Part shown: piece by piece, positions 7,603 through 16,064 of the stretch
How the letters are laid out: each line of letters begins with the position of its first letter
Position numbering within the stretch: position 1 is the first letter of the stretch
Source: Neobacillus sp. CF12
Lineage (GTDB): Bacteria; Bacillota; Bacilli; Bacillales; Cytobacillaceae
Length of the DNA stretch: 64,000 nt
Reading direction: 5' to 3'
Assembly: GCF_030348765.1 (NCBI RefSeq)
Contig: NZ_JAUCEU010000007.1
Span: 4,275,501-4,339,500 of the forward strand
The notes under the pieces: model-generated
Told to the model about the DNA's origin: nothing
Seen by the model: the letters and a program-made list of their open reading frames with translations, nothing else
Databases searched by the model: none
Made by a program: the position numbers and the translations under genes

Positions 7603-10600
7603 TTACATTTCCATGCGCTGCTCTACAGTTTCTACCATCCGCTGTTTCTTCGATTTCCTAAAATACAGCAATTCATACACACATGGTATAACGATCAACG
7701 TCAACAGTGTAGCAAGCGCAAGCCCGCCAATAACGACAACCGCCAAACTTTGGGAAACCAAGCTTCCAGTTTGAGATTCTTTAAATAAGAGTGGAATCAT
7801 CGCACAGATTGTGGCGACTGCGGTCATCATAATCGGCCTCATTCTGGTAGCCGTCGCTTCAATAATCGCTTCGCGAATCGTCATATTTTCTTCATTTTGT
7901 CTTACACGGTCAATCAGAACAATCGCATTTGTTACGACGATACCAATCAGCATTAGCGCACCAAGCAGTGCGGTAATATCAACAGAAATCCGGCTGACTA
8001 AGATTCCTAGAATCGCACCGATAGCTGCAAGCGGCAGGGAGGTTAAAATCGCAATTGGCGCTTTGATTGATTTAAACGTAATAACCATAATCAAGAACAC
8101 GATTCCGATTGAAACGAGCATCGTTAGGAAAAGATCAGTGAAATCCTCCATCTGCTGAGCACTTGCCCCTCCAACAAGAACTTCTACCTCTTCAGGAAAC
8201 TCGATTCCTTTTTTGTCCTTTTGATCACCGAATAATTTCAAGTTGATCTTGGTTGAAATTTCAGAGAGTTTTGCAGGATCTACGGTTGCTGTGACGCGCA
8301 AGTACGTTTCGCCGTCTTTATGGAATTGGCTTGTTGAAGTTTCAGCCACTTTCAAGGTTGCCACTTCAGAAACGGGTACCATTCCTTTTTCAGTTATTAT
8401 ATGAATGTTTTTCAAGTCGTCTTCCGTTTTGGTGTTCAGTAAAGGTTCAAGAACAACGGTTGTTTGTTTTTCATTTAAACTAATGGTACCAATTGGGGTT
8501 TGATTTAGCATGACCCCAAGCTGCTGGGCAATTTGCTGTGTATTGCCTTTTGCAGGATCTACTACTAAAGAGTAGACGGTTTTCTTTTCATCTTGATTCG
8601 TTGTTACTTCTTCAACACCGTCAATGTCAGAAATCTTATCTTTAATTGTGTTTGCGGCATCTTCCAGTTGACCGATATCCTCACCAACCACATCAATGGT
8701 GATATTGGTTGCCGATCCACCCATCATAAACGAAGCCGTGGCGACTTCTAATGTAGCATCTTTATAGTCGTCCTTTTTCTTTTCAATTTCCTTTAAAACC
8801 TTATCGGTATCGTCTTTATCTTTTAACATGATGCTGATGACCGCTTCAGTGGGAGAACCAATTTGGCCAAATTGAGCGGAATCAGCCGAAGAACCGACTT
8901 GGTTAAATACATAATCAACCTCATCCATTGCTGTTATCGCATTTTCCAACTCAATTGCCTTTTCTTGTACCGTTTCAAAAGGCGTTTCATTTGGGTATTT
9001 CAAGGTTGCTGAGACAAAGTCTGCAGACGAATTGTCAACGGCACCCTTTGGTATCGCGAAGTATGCACCTATCGAACCGACAAACAGTAGGAAGCTTACC
9101 GTAAAAACCACCCATTTGTGATTTAAAGACCATTTGACTGCTTTTGGAAAGCGTACCGCCGGTTTATGTTCTGGAAGTTTCGTGTTTTTCAACAAACCAG
9201 CACTCATTAATGGCACCAGTGTTAATGCAACCACAAGTGATGCCAGTAGTGAGTAAGTTACTGTTAAGGCAAATGGTAAAAGGAATTCTTGAAGTCCGCC
9301 GTTTAATAAACTCATGGGCAGGAAAACTGCGACGGTTGTTAACGTGGAAGCTGTAATCGCAACACCCACTTGTTTCGTTGCATCAATCACCATTTGAACC
9401 GAAAACTTCTCTGTTTGCATTTTTCGGTAAATATTTTCGATAACCACAATACTGTCGTCCACAAGTCGCCCAACGGCAACAGCAACCCCACCGAGGGTCA
9501 AAATATTAAGTGTTACCCCGGAACGTGATAGTAAGAACAAGGTGAAACAAAGGGAAAGCGGGATGGAAATAATCGTAATAAATGTTGTTCGGATATTACG
9601 TAAAAAGATCATAATCACAATCGTAGCAAATAAAGCCCCAAGTAGAACTTCTTTTACCATCGTTTGAACAGATGTTTTAACCAAATCTGCTGAAGCTACA
9701 TAAATCGTAGATTCTTGCGTATCGTATTTTTTGTTGATTTCCTTTGTTACTTTTTCGATTTCTTTGCTAATGGTGACTGCATTTGAATTGCTGTCTTTCG
9801 TAATACTGATACTTAACGCTTCATTCCCGTCGAAACGGTTAACAAAATTGGATTGTGTGGTTTCCTCAATGGATGAGATATCCTCAAGGGTTACATTTGG
9901 TGCAACTGGCAGGTTTTTGAGCTTTTCGAGACTTGATAGGTCGCCAACCACTTTAATATTACTAGTTTTTCCGTCAATCGCCTTTTCACCAATGGCAAGA
10001 GCGGTGTTTTGACCTTGAAGAATTCCCATCACACTCTGAAGGGATATCTGGTTTTCGGCTAGCTTTTGATTATCAATTTTTACTGAGATGACAGGGTCCA
10101 CCAATCCGTAGGTTTGAACTTGGGCAACACCGTCAATTTCTTTGTATAATGGTTCAATTTTTTCTTTTACTAATTCCAGGTTTTCGGTTGTGAGGCCATC
10201 TTTAAAGGTTACTGCGATGTTGGAGATGGGAATCATGGAGGTATTGAGCTGCGAAATGAATGGCTTTGATATGTAAGCTGGTAATGCCACATTTGATAGA
10301 GCCTCTTGAACATCTAATTTGGCCTGTTTCATGTCTGAGCCGGCTTCGAAAAATAAATCAACTTTTGAAAAGCCATCTCCCGTTGAACTATAAATCGAAT
10401 TTTTACCTTTTATTCCGGTAACCGCGCGTTCAATCGGAGAAGTGACCTCACTTTCCATCGTTTTTGAATCGGTTCCTTGCCCCATGGTAATAATCGTTAC
10501 TTGAGGATTGTCTGCGGAAGGCAGGAACTCCATCGGCAATCGAAAATAACTAACGACCCCAATGATTAGAATTAATACCGTCAACAATGAGACTGCGGCT

Positions 10601-10635
10601 TTGTTTCGAAAAGCCCATTTTGTGAAAATTGACAT
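7603..10635 (-). CDS. RND-family efflux transporter (SwrC/YerP- and AcrB-related)
   Basis: 1010 residues, the usual size for hydrophobe/amphiphile exporters. One helix lies at residues 13-33, then a large porter loop, a helix bundle with the family sequence GVAVGRLVDDSIVVIENI (the acidic pair is the proton relay in helix 4), a second large loop and a final helix bundle. The duplicated half structure is evident. In Bacillus the related SwrC exports surfactin and supports swarming; here no surfactin genes are nearby, so substrate is open. Proton-driven export from the membrane's outer leaflet is the family mechanism. No adaptor gene is adjacent. A well-spaced aggaga site precedes the ATG. Confidence 0.9.
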   Translation of the reverse strand: MSIFTKWAFRNKAAVSLLTVLILIIGVVSYFRLPMEFLPSADNPQVTIITMGQGTDSKTMESEVTSPIERAVTGIKGKNSIYSSTGDGFSKVDLFFEAGSDMKQAKLDVQEALSNVALPAYISKPFISQLNTSMIPISNIAVTFKDGLTTENLELVKEKIEPLYKEIDGVAQVQTYGLVDPVISVKIDNQKLAENQISLQSVMGILQGQNTALAIGEKAIDGKTSNIKVVGDLSSLEKLKNLPVAPNVTLEDISSIEETTQSNFVNRFDGNEALSISITKDSNSNAVTISKEIEKVTKEINKKYDTQESTIYVASADLVKTSVQTMVKEVLLGALFATIVIMIFLRNIRTTFITIISIPLSLCFTLFLLSRSGVTLNILTLGGVAVAVGRLVDDSIVVIENIYRKMQTEKFSVQMVIDATKQVGVAITASTLTTVAVFLPMSLLNGGLQEFLLPFALTVTYSLLASLVVALTLVPLMSAGLLKNTKLPEHKPAVRFPKAVKWSLNHKWVVFTVSFLLFVGSIGAYFAIPKGAVDNSSADFVSATLKYPNETPFETVQEKAIELENAITAMDEVDYVFNQVGSSADSAQFGQIGSPTEAVISIMLKDKDDTDKVLKEIEKKKDDYKDATLEVATASFMMGGSATNITIDVVGEDIGQLEDAANTIKDKISDIDGVEEVTTNQDEKKTVYSLVVDPAKGNTQQIAQQLGVMLNQTPIGTISLNEKQTTVVLEPLLNTKTEDDLKNIHIITEKGMVPVSEVATLKVAETSTSQFHKDGETYLRVTATVDPAKLSEISTKINLKLFGDQKDKKGIEFPEEVEVLVGGASAQQMEDFTDLFLTMLVSIGIVFLIMVITFKSIKAPIAILTSLPLAAIGAILGILVSRISVDITALLGALMLIGIVVTNAIVLIDRVRQNEENMTIREAIIEATATRMRPIMMTAVATICAMIPLLFKESQTGSLVSQSLAVVVIGGLALATLLTLIVIPCVYELLYFRKSKKQRMVETVEQRMEM

Positions 10636-10888
10636 AGGAATATCTCTCCTTTACCTAGATATAAAGTCCAGTAGAATTTTAACATAACTTTGTAAAAATT
10701 ATCCAATATTTACTATTTATTAACAATATTTTAATAGATTAATCATGAATTAGAACAACACCGCCTTTTTATCGAGAAAATTTATAGTGCTTTTGGATTT
10801 ATCCGTCATCCGCGTTACCGCTACCTAAATATGCCATATTTTCCAAGTTTTGAGGAGACTGAATTTTTTCTACGACTTAAGACCGAGG

Positions 10889-11022
10889 ACCGTGGGGACG
10901 GTTCTGGTGGCAACTCGACAGGGTTCTTTATAATATGAATTCTAGGCGGTCAAGAAAAATGTAAGCTGCAGCGAATGGTGAAACGCTCAATTAGGGAAGA
11001 ACCGGAGGAACCGTCCCCATGG
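10889..11022. repeat. GGGACGGTTCT-family element, long form
   Basis: Left arm accgtggggacggttctggtgg and right arm gaggaaccgtccccatggc, ~134 bp overall. The interior resembles the 5938 and 42783 copies (agggttcttta, gaattct, tcaagaaaaatgtaa). Bases 10636-10888 upstream show no gene or repeat I can support. Confidence 0.7.
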
Positions 11023-11032
11023 CAGGGAAGAA

Positions 11033-11063
11033 AAAGAGTCATGCAGATACTATGCATGACTCA
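11033..11063 (-). terminator. Terminator on the minus strand
   Basis: A nearly perfect hairpin (gagtcatgca / tgcatgactc, 7-base loop) followed on the minus strand by five T. No annotated large gene precedes it on that strand; the only candidate is the short frame at 11078-11134. That makes a small independent transcript likely. Confidence 0.75.
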
Positions 11064-11077
11064 AAGTATGTAAAATT

Positions 11078-11134
11078 CTATCTGCCAGTAAGGGCTCCTC
11101 CTACGCCGATTACCATGATAGCCACACGTGCCAT
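11078..11134 (-). CDS. Possible 18-residue peptide ending LTGR
   Basis: ATG to TAG on the minus strand gives MARVAIMVIGVGGALTGR, followed after 15 bp by a strong terminator. The peptide is hydrophobic with a basic end. No good Shine-Dalgarno sequence is visible (gtgggg directly abuts the ATG), so the transcript may instead be a non-coding RNA. Evidence is the reading frame plus terminator only. Confidence 0.28.
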   Translation of the reverse strand: MARVAIMVIGVGGALTGR

Positions 11135-11366
11135 CCCCACTATTACTAGAATAGTAAATTATTGTTAAGAGCTTGCTTTGTTGATGTTAAGGTTCTGTAA
11201 ATCTTTTGTATTGATTAAGTGTTTGGTTCAGGAGAAATTGTGCGATATATAAAAATACAAAAATAACAGACTTCTAACTCATGTAAATTGTCGTACGAAA
11301 CTCGTTGTCGGAATGGTACGTTAGATGGTAGCCTATTGGTAATCTGCTTTGGGGGAGGGGAAGCTA

Positions 11367-12596
11367 ATGATAACAATAAAAGGATCGCAAACGGAAGCAA
11401 AGGTATTTTCCAATTACCCGCAGGAAACGGCAATTGAGCAAATACAGGAGCTATGTAATCAAGCTTTTTTAAAGGATACAAAGATTAGTATAATGCCAGA
11501 TTATCATGCTGGGAAGGGCTGTGTAATCGGCACAACCATTCAGTTAAAGGATAAGGTTGTCCCTAACCTTGTGGGTGTCGATGTTGGCTGCGGCGTCCTC
11601 ACTGTCAAGCTTCAGGATAAAAAGGTGGATTTTAACAAGCTGGATCACGTTATTCGAACATGCGTCCCAAGTGGACATGAACTCCATACAGATGAAACGG
11701 TAAGATTTATTAATACCAATTTTCCAGCCCCAGAAGAGTTTAAGGCTGAGCATATACTGAGTCAGAATAAAAGTCTTTATAGCTTGGGAACGCTCGGCGG
11801 GGGCAATCATTTTTGTGAAATGTCTGTTGATTCCGATGGCAACCACTTTTTAACGATTCATACCGGCAGCCGTTATGTGGGCGCAAAGATTGCCACATAT
11901 TATCAAAAGGTAGCCATCTCAAAGCTTCGTCAACATGATTTAACAGAGATGATTGAACAGTTGAAAGCTGAGGGTCGAGAAAAGGAAATCCAAGCAGCCA
12001 TTCAAGGATACAAAGATAAGAATCCAGTGATTCCAAATGATTTAGCATATTTGGAAGGCGAGGATTTTGAAAATTATATTCACGATATGAAGTTAGCTCA
12101 AGCATTCGCGAAAGCAAACCGCGAGGAAATTGCAAGGGCCATCGTTGAAAAAATGGGATTTGATGAACTGGATCGCTTCGATACCGTGCATAATTATATT
12201 GATACCGAGAACTTGATTTTACGAAAAGGGGCCGTTTCTGCTCAAAAGGGAGAACGACTGATTATACCGATGAACATGAGAGATGGTTCGATAATAGCGG
12301 TGGGCAAAGGGAATGAGGATTGGAATTTTTCAGCACCACATGGAGCAGGGCGTGTTTTGAGCCGCACAAAAGCAATGAAAACCTTAAAGATGGATGACTT
12401 TCATAAAACAATGGAAGGTATCTGGACGACATCCGTTTCTGAAGAAACACTCGATGAAGCCCCAATGGCCTACAAGCCGATGAATGAAATCTTAGAAAAA
12501 ATTGAAGAAACCTCTGAAATTGTTGACTTTATTAAACCGGTTTATAACTTTAAGGCTAGTGAGAAATATGTGCCTGGGAGATATAGAAAATCATAG
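11367..12596 (+). CDS. rtcB: RNA-splicing ligase RtcB
   Basis: 409 residues. RtcB joins 2',3'-cyclic-phosphate or 3'-phosphate RNA ends to 5'-hydroxyl ends, using GTP and Mn. Visible motifs: VGVDVGCGVL (metal-binding Asp72 and Cys75), GGGNHFCE and HTGSRYVG (metal-binding histidines), HNYI, and APHGAGRVLSR, which carries the histidine guanylylated in the family. The start is the ATG after gggggagggg. A GTG/TTG-type start 18 bp earlier lies inside that ribosome site. There is no rtcA, archease or rtcR next to it, so it appears to be a stand-alone RNA-repair gene. Confidence 0.92.
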   Translation: MITIKGSQTEAKVFSNYPQETAIEQIQELCNQAFLKDTKISIMPDYHAGKGCVIGTTIQLKDKVVPNLVGVDVGCGVLTVKLQDKKVDFNKLDHVIRTCVPSGHELHTDETVRFINTNFPAPEEFKAEHILSQNKSLYSLGTLGGGNHFCEMSVDSDGNHFLTIHTGSRYVGAKIATYYQKVAISKLRQHDLTEMIEQLKAEGREKEIQAAIQGYKDKNPVIPNDLAYLEGEDFENYIHDMKLAQAFAKANREEIARAIVEKMGFDELDRFDTVHNYIDTENLILRKGAVSAQKGERLIIPMNMRDGSIIAVGKGNEDWNFSAPHGAGRVLSRTKAMKTLKMDDFHKTMEGIWTTSVSEETLDEAPMAYKPMNEILEKIEETSEIVDFIKPVYNFKASEKYVPGRYRKS

Positions 12597-12693
12597 TGTT
12601 ACATGGGAGGGACTACTTATAGTCTCTTTTTCTGTGTATATAGAGAGAAAGGATATGGTGCCAGGCACCAGAAGAGTTTGAAGTTATTTAGGC

Positions 12694-13163
12694 AGATTTC
12701 GATTTATTTTTCTTATAATATTGTTCTTTAAGCTTGTCTTTAAATGGATTACTTCCTATTTAATCAAACGTTTGTGTAATAGGGAATAAACAAGGTTTAT
12801 GCCAGAGTATGTCGATTTCCAGGGAAATCGTTTATTTTAGAGGATCTTCGCAAAATAGACTATAAATTCCCCCCTATTTACGACAATTATTTTGCTAGAT
12901 TCAAGTAAGAAAGCTTTATGTAACGGGATTTATTTCATTTTTACACAAACGATTATTTAGCATGGCATTTTGGAAGAACCCGTTGTAATTGTAGTAATCC
13001 ACTTTTATTGGAGGTTTTTGAAGTTATTTAGTAGAAAACAGAACTAGTCCTCGACAAGAAATTCTCTTGAAATGATGGTAGAGTTCGTTTTTTAAAAAGG
13101 TTTGTGGCCCTTTTAATCAAACATTTGATTGAGAAAAACTTATGCGTTATTTGTCGAGAAACC
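12694..13163. repeat. ~470 bp interspersed element, copy 1
   Basis: It matches 41419-41888 over its whole length with scattered substitutions and small indels. Landmarks in order: atttcgat(t/c)tattttt, taatcaaacgtttgtgtaa, tatgtcgatttcc(a/g)gggaaatcg, tttttacacaaacg, attgtagtaatcca, tcgacaagaa...ctcttgaaatga, ttttaatcaaaca, and ttatttgtcgaga. It holds no supportable gene. The inverted pair taatcaaacgtttgtg / cacaaacgattatt and the pair tcgacaa / ttgtcga suggest a structured or mobile non-coding element. A ggtgccaggcacc palindrome lies just upstream at about 12658. Confidence 0.72.
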
Positions 13164-13179
13164 TTAAGGGAAAATCTAA

Positions 13180-13319
13180 AACCGTGGGGACGGTTCTGAT
13201 GGCTTTTTTTCTCTTCTTTTTTCTTAGTAATTAGATCTCAGGTTTTGCAAAAAGTATAACCGGCTATAACTTTTGAACCTCTTAATCAAGAAAAAACCGC
13301 GAGAACCGTCCCTATGGTT
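13180..13319. repeat. GGGACGGTTCT-family element, long form
   Basis: Left arm aaccgtggggacggttctgatgg and right arm accgcgagaaccgtccctatgg, 140 bp overall, placed directly after copy 1 of the 470 bp element. Confidence 0.7.
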
Positions 13320-13344
13320 TTAGGTAAAATTCACAGAAAATTCA

Positions 13345-13373
13345 GTCACAAGACATTCTCTTTGTGGTATAAT
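13345..13373 (+). promoter_or_regulatory. Sigma-A-type promoter of the GYF-RDD gene
   Basis: A perfect TATAAT at 13368-13373 and gtcaca at 13345-13350 with 17 bp spacing, 24 bp upstream of the start codon. Confidence 0.6.
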
Positions 13374-13396
13374 TTACCTAAAAAAGGTGGGGGAGT

Positions 13397-14134
13397 ATGG
13401 AACAGAGGATTGATGAAAACCAATGGTTTTATGTTAGTGATAATGAACAAAAGGGGCCAATAAATGAGTCAGAGATTCTTAATCTATTTAAACAGGGACT
13501 ATTAGATGGCGAAACAATGGTATGGTCTAAAAGTTTGGAAGGCTGGGAAAAAGCATCTAATCATTTTCAAAGCTATATTCTACCTCCACCCTCGACTAAT
13601 GGTGAATCTACCGTACATAACGTCAATGTAACTAGCCAAAATGATTATCCAAAAGGAAGGCCATGGATAAGATATTTTGCTAAAATGGTTGATTTTACAT
13701 TGTACTCCATTTGTATTGTGATTTATATAGGTATTTTCTTACCGGATGCAATGCTTGAAATACCTGAAATTTTTTTAACCTTTCTAAGCCTTTTTATATG
13801 CATATTTCTGGATACTCTCATCTTATATATTTTTGAAACTACTCCTGGAAGGGCCATATTGAATACAAAAATTAAAAACATTAATGGGGGAAAGATAACT
13901 TTTACACAAGCATTAAGGAGAAGTTTTGGAGTGTGGGTGCGTGGATTAGGATTTGGAATACCAATTATATCTTTTATCTGTATACTTGTTTCCTATTTCG
14001 ATTTAAAAAGGAACGGTATCACAAAATGGGACCAGAAAAATGATTTGGTAACCGTTCATGGTAAAGTTGGCGTATTTAGGGTCCTTCTGATTGCTGCGGC
14101 TGTAATTTTCCTTATTATTTGGAGTTATATTTAA
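13397..14134 (+). CDS. GYF_2-domain plus RDD-family membrane protein
   Basis: 245 residues. Residues about 10-60 form a GYF_2-like domain (WFYVSDNEQKGPI, then LVWSKSLEGW-type end), a cytosolic protein-interaction module. Residues about 90-245 are an RDD domain with three or four membrane helices (RYFAKMVDFTLYSI at its start, TPGRAILNTKI in the middle). RDD proteins are poorly characterised; some are linked to ion transport or envelope stress. The start ATG follows ggtgggggag. It has its own promoter and a shared bidirectional terminator, so it is probably monocistronic. Confidence 0.82.
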   Translation: MEQRIDENQWFYVSDNEQKGPINESEILNLFKQGLLDGETMVWSKSLEGWEKASNHFQSYILPPPSTNGESTVHNVNVTSQNDYPKGRPWIRYFAKMVDFTLYSICIVIYIGIFLPDAMLEIPEIFLTFLSLFICIFLDTLILYIFETTPGRAILNTKIKNINGGKITFTQALRRSFGVWVRGLGFGIPIISFICILVSYFDLKRNGITKWDQKNDLVTVHGKVGVFRVLLIAAAVIFLIIWSYI

Positions 14135-14184
14135 GGTAATAACTAAAAAACTTAATTTTACCAAGAATGGAGCCCCATAAAGAA

Positions 14185-14224
14185 ATATTAAGCTCTCGGC
14201 TTAGTTTTGCCGAGAGCTTAATTT
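14185..14224. terminator. Bidirectional terminator
   Basis: A perfect 14-bp stem attaagctctcggc / gccgagagcttaat with flanking A and T tracts lies between the convergent genes at 13397 and 14616. Confidence 0.85.
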
Positions 14225-14232
14225 AAAATAAA

Positions 14233-14616
14233 TTAGGATTGAAATATTGCACAAGCCTGCTTTACGCCAGGTTTTTTACCCCACTTTTTACAAGCAGAAT
14301 CAATACCATTGTTAATTGCATTTTCTACAAATACTGTTGCAACTGTTACACCAGCAAACAAAGCGACAGTGGCTGATACCCATTTCCAAAAAGGATCGTT
14401 AGCGGGTTTACGAGGGGGGAGGGCATTCGTTGAAATCGCATTTTCTTTAACATCTGCGATTCCATCTAGATAGATCGGGCTGTTAACAACTTCTTTTGTG
14501 TTAGTAGTTACGGTTACATATGTACCTGAAGCTGAGGCGCTATTTTGGTAAAATGTAGTAGTGAAAATAGCTAGAATCATAGTTGTAATAAGAGACTTGA
14601 TAAATACTTTTTTCAT
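14233..14616 (-). CDS. Small secreted or membrane protein, function unknown
   Basis: 127 residues with a clear signal peptide (MKKVF..., hydrophobic core, cleavage likely after ASA near residue 29). A membrane-length hydrophobic stretch (about 84-101) follows, then a short basic tail with two cysteines 13 residues apart (ACKKWGKKPGVKQACA) that could form a disulphide loop. An aggagg site precedes the ATG. No family is recognised. The size, signal peptide, hydrophobic segment and cationic cysteine loop are compatible with a bacteriocin-like or envelope peptide, but no immunity or processing gene is evident apart from a divergent 36-residue membrane peptide upstream. Confidence 0.65.
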   Translation of the reverse strand: MKKVFIKSLITTMILAIFTTTFYQNSASASGTYVTVTTNTKEVVNSPIYLDGIADVKENAISTNALPPRKPANDPFWKWVSATVALFAGVTVATVFVENAINNGIDSACKKWGKKPGVKQACAIFQS

Positions 14617-14776
14617 AATTTCCTCCTTGGATTAAAATAGTTTACAAATTAGATAATATACCAAATTATACCAATTCGCAAAGGTTTATTTTATAAAAAA
14701 TAGTAAAATAGTAAAAAAATGTTATAATTTATTTGGTTATTACATTGTATTTTACTTATAGTAAGGAGAGATGTAG

Positions 14777-14887
14777 GTGGACATTGTAATTGGTAGTCTA
14801 ATTGGATTAACAATAATCGTACTGTCTTTATTGATTGCTGCTTGGGGATTTAAAATCTTAATTAAACTAACAAAAAATAAAAAATAG
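14777..14887 (+). CDS. 36-residue single-span membrane peptide
   Basis: A GTG start at 14777 is preceded at good distance by taaggagag. The frame gives MDIVIGSLIGLTIIVL..., one long hydrophobic helix, and a basic tail ending KLTKNKK. AT-rich promoter-like sequence lies upstream and the gene is divergent from the secreted protein at 14233-14616. The form resembles small regulatory membrane proteins, type I toxin peptides or immunity peptides; none can be chosen from sequence. The stop lies just before the partial repeat copy at 14888. Confidence 0.5.
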   Translation: MDIVIGSLIGLTIIVLSLLIAAWGFKILIKLTKNKK

Positions 14888-15022
14888 AAGAAAGCAAACC
14901 ATTTCCTCGACAAAAAATGCTCTTGAAATGAGGATAAAATTCGTTTTCCAAAAGGGTTCGTAATGCTTTTAATCAAACGATTGATTGAGAAGAATTATAT
15001 CGATATTTGTCATTATAGAATT
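14888..15022. repeat. Right-end fragment of the ~470 bp element, copy 3
   Basis: It matches only the last ~130 bp of copies 1 and 2: agaagaaagca, ctcgacaa, tgctcttgaaatgagg, aaattcgtttt, ttttaatcaaacgattgattgagaag, tatttgtc. The long reading frame that opens at 14963 begins inside this fragment, which is why that start is not used for the next gene. Confidence 0.65.
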
Positions 15023-15085
15023 CTTACCTTCACAATATATGATATTTATGATCTGATTCAGTTTCTAACAGGTGGTGAGCATGTA

Positions 15086-15538
15086 ATGATTCTCCCTAAT
15101 GGAGTTACGGGTTTTTATGATTCAGAAGCCAATAAACCCCCAACAGTAGACGGGAAACAATTCAAGCAGTTATGCTTCGACTTTGCAGCTCGTAACGGTG
15201 GCAAAGTGATAGAGTTTAGTACGCCTCAATACCCAGCAAATTTTTATCATGCTCACGTTAAGGTTTTAGGTAATGTGTTCTATATACTGCTTAATGCACA
15301 TTATCCTTACCTTACTTTTGCATCCCTCGTTGAACCTGGAAACATTGCATTCATCGACCAACCTACTCTTAATGAACCATTTTCTCCTTTTTATCGGGTA
15401 CTCGGTACAGTAGAACTAAATGTTCCTTTTAATCAAACATTGGCAAAGAATACAAAATTAAATCGTACAGAATTGGAACAACTAGCTTACTGGAAGCCTG
15501 AAACAGTAGGGCAGATCATCTTTAACTTTTGGGATTAA
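15086..15538 (+). CDS. Uncharacterised ~150-residue protein
   Basis: The start is the ATG preceded by aggtggtgag. A possible start at 14963 would translate repeat sequence. The protein begins MILPNGVTGFYDSE and ends IIFNFWD. It is soluble, mixed alpha/beta in character, with no signal peptide or membrane helix. I do not recognise a domain. It has its own terminator and stands alone between a repeat fragment and the type VII locus, as small immunity-type proteins often do, but that is only position. Confidence 0.65.
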   Translation: MILPNGVTGFYDSEANKPPTVDGKQFKQLCFDFAARNGGKVIEFSTPQYPANFYHAHVKVLGNVFYILLNAHYPYLTFASLVEPGNIAFIDQPTLNEPFSPFYRVLGTVELNVPFNQTLAKNTKLNRTELEQLAYWKPETVGQIIFNFWD

Positions 15539-15612
15539 CCAACTAATTTGACTAGAAGATGATGTTGTTGTCAGAGCTTTGCCAATATAGAACAAGTGAA
15601 TATAGGACTTTT

Positions 15613-15647
15613 TAGACCTTTACCAGGAGAATGGTAGAGGTCTTTTG
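15613..15647 (+). terminator. Rho-independent terminator
   Basis: The stem gacctttacca / tggtagaggtc is followed by a T-rich tract after the gene at 15086-15538. Confidence 0.75.
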
Positions 15648-16064
15648 TTTCATGTAATGATTGAATGCTGTGGGACAAAGGAACCGAAATTGGGAATAGT
15701 TAAAAATTGGGTGGTAATTACCAAAAAAATTCACTATTATCAGTAAGTGAAAGTAAAAGTTGCCTCGATAGCACAAGGTGTTGGTGATTATTTTTCAACT
15801 TAGTAAAAGGGGCGCTTTACACGTAAAATGGTTATCCGCCATTTCTTTTAAATTTGTTCTAAATTGGTACTCAACTGGCTTTTTTATATGTCGAAGGTAG
15901 GATGAGAATACTACAGATGACATTCTTTCTACATAATAGGTAACCGAAGTGTACTCCTTTTTGTCGGGCCTGTTTTTCTGTTGTTATATTAGTATAGTAA
16001 ATAAGGTCCCGTTAATCCTAGCAACTGGGTTATCTTCAAACATACAGCTAAGGAGAAGTAGTAC
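15648..16064. other. AT-rich intergenic region upstream of the type VII locus
   Basis: No gene is visible in these ~420 bp. They should hold the promoter of the secretion locus. A tatagt -10-like hexamer occurs near 15993 and an aaggag ribosome site directly before 16065, but no convincing -35 partner was found. The long AT-rich stretch leaves room for regulator binding. Confidence 0.4.

Noticed and set aside
14963..15085. Upstream extension of the gene at 15086
   Set aside because: The extension is translated from the repeat fragment and a better ribosome site precedes the ATG at 15086.
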